Below the pieces are notes generated by a model, which saw only the letters and a program-made list of their open reading frames with translations, did not search any database and was not told the DNA's origin. From assembly GCF_018156225.1 (NCBI RefSeq), contig NZ_JAGTAR010000025.1, positions 1 to 64,000 on the forward strand: 64,000 nucleotides of DNA, given 5' to 3'. This document shows, in pieces, positions 63,650 to 64,000 of this stretch. Each line of letters starts with the position of its first letter. The first letter of the stretch is position 1. This DNA is from Carboxylicivirga sediminis. Lineage in GTDB: Bacteria > Bacteroidota > Bacteroidia > Bacteroidales > Marinilabiliaceae. Position numbers and translations under genes: made by a program.

Positions 63650-64000
63650 TTACTGAACATTACTAATGGTTACTACACTTCGTGATGGTATTATCAACTG
63701 ATCTCCCTCATTAATTTCTTGCTGAAAAGCCAGGTTATTTTCGTTCTTACCATCTGTCAGGTATACTTTCATTGGGCCATTCAATGAGGCATCATTGAAG
63801 GTTAACTGCACAGGCACCTCCGTATTAAGGTAATTGGTGAGAACAATAGTTGCCTTACTTTTATCTGTTGAAACAAATGCACATGACATAATTCCGGCAA
63901 GTGATTGTTCATCGGTTTTTGCATCACTTCTGGTGAGCATCACCCGCTGCATGCCATCCCTAATAAAACGCGAATAGTTACCCAAGGCCCAAAGTGTTTT
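63650..64000 (-). CDS. GH30-like glycosidase, C-terminal part (cut by window edge)
   Basis: An open frame runs from the right edge to a stop at 63650, giving the last 116 residues of a larger protein. It begins with TLWALGNYSRFIRDGMQRV, the end of the GH30 barrel region as seen in XynC-like and beta-1,6-galactanase-like members. It then passes into a side beta-sandwich (ATIVLTNYLNTEVPVQLTF) ending in IPSRSVVTISNVQ. Catalytic residues lie outside the window. It is convergent with PUL2 and may belong to a further glycan gene cluster to the right. Confidence 0.72.
   Translation of the reverse strand, partial: KTLWALGNYSRFIRDGMQRVMLTRSDAKTDEQSLAGIMSCAFVSTDKSKATIVLTNYLNTEVPVQLTFNDASLNGPMKVYLTDGKNENNLAFQQEINEGDQLIIPSRSVVTISNVQ

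Overview
The window is a chromosomal segment of a Bacteroidota bacterium, most likely a marine or sediment member of the Marinilabiliales or a near relative. The lineage guess is an inference. The sequence shows SusC/SusD pairs, Bacteroidetes-type promoters (TTTG about 19 bases before TAnnTTTG), a short RpoD without region 1.1, a Rho with a long charged N-terminal insert, FecR/ECF sigma signalling and many SPII lipoproteins.

Layout. 1-5855 holds housekeeping genes: an Ig-like surface protein (cut by the window edge), a methyltransferase, rpe, rpoD, rho and a DJ-1/PfpI gene. 6049-9781 encodes a beta-propeller sensor kinase without a response regulator, then a small outer-membrane barrel. 9899-15027 is a tight operon: ECF sigma factor, FecR anti-sigma, a secreted STN plus CarboxypepD-like protein, ABC ATPase, ABC-2 permease and TlpA-like thioredoxin. 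15407-22942 is a proline/hydroxyproline peptide module: S9 peptidase, Xaa-Pro aminopeptidase, ornithine cyclodeaminase-family reductase, trans-3-hydroxy-L-proline dehydratase and C69 dipeptidase. 22983-24902 has two FKBP isomerases and a tRNA-Leu(CAG). Two inverted remnants that appear to come from a tyrosine recombinase lie just downstream of the tRNA.

25547-44891 is a large minus-strand polysaccharide utilization locus (PUL1): SusC, SusD, a surface lipoprotein, GH5-CBM6, PKD-GH16, GH16, GH3, GH5, GH3, an EEP-family phosphatase/nuclease and GH31. This content points to beta-1,3-glucan (laminarin-type) and possibly mixed-linkage glucan. Upstream lies a membrane-spanning propeller/LuxR regulator, and upstream of that a three-gene set resembling the Bacteroides rus ribose locus: sugar transporter, ribokinase, ADP-ribosylglycohydrolase lipoprotein. 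Divergent from it, 52350-63554 is PUL2: a DUF6377-like regulator, SusC, SusD, SusE and two GH30 enzymes, which fits beta-1,6-glucan. A third GH30-like gene runs off the right end.

The two PULs look complementary, covering the beta-1,3 backbone and beta-1,6 linkages of algal or fungal glucans. The most unusual signal is a set of CCTCA direct repeats spaced about 11 bp. They occur upstream of the PUL1 susC, the rus-like operon and the second GH30, at similar distances from candidate promoters, and suggest a shared operator. Other points are the sigma/FecR operon whose surface partner is not a TonB receptor, heptanucleotide repeat tracts around the hydroxyproline genes, and the recombinase scar at tRNA-Leu.
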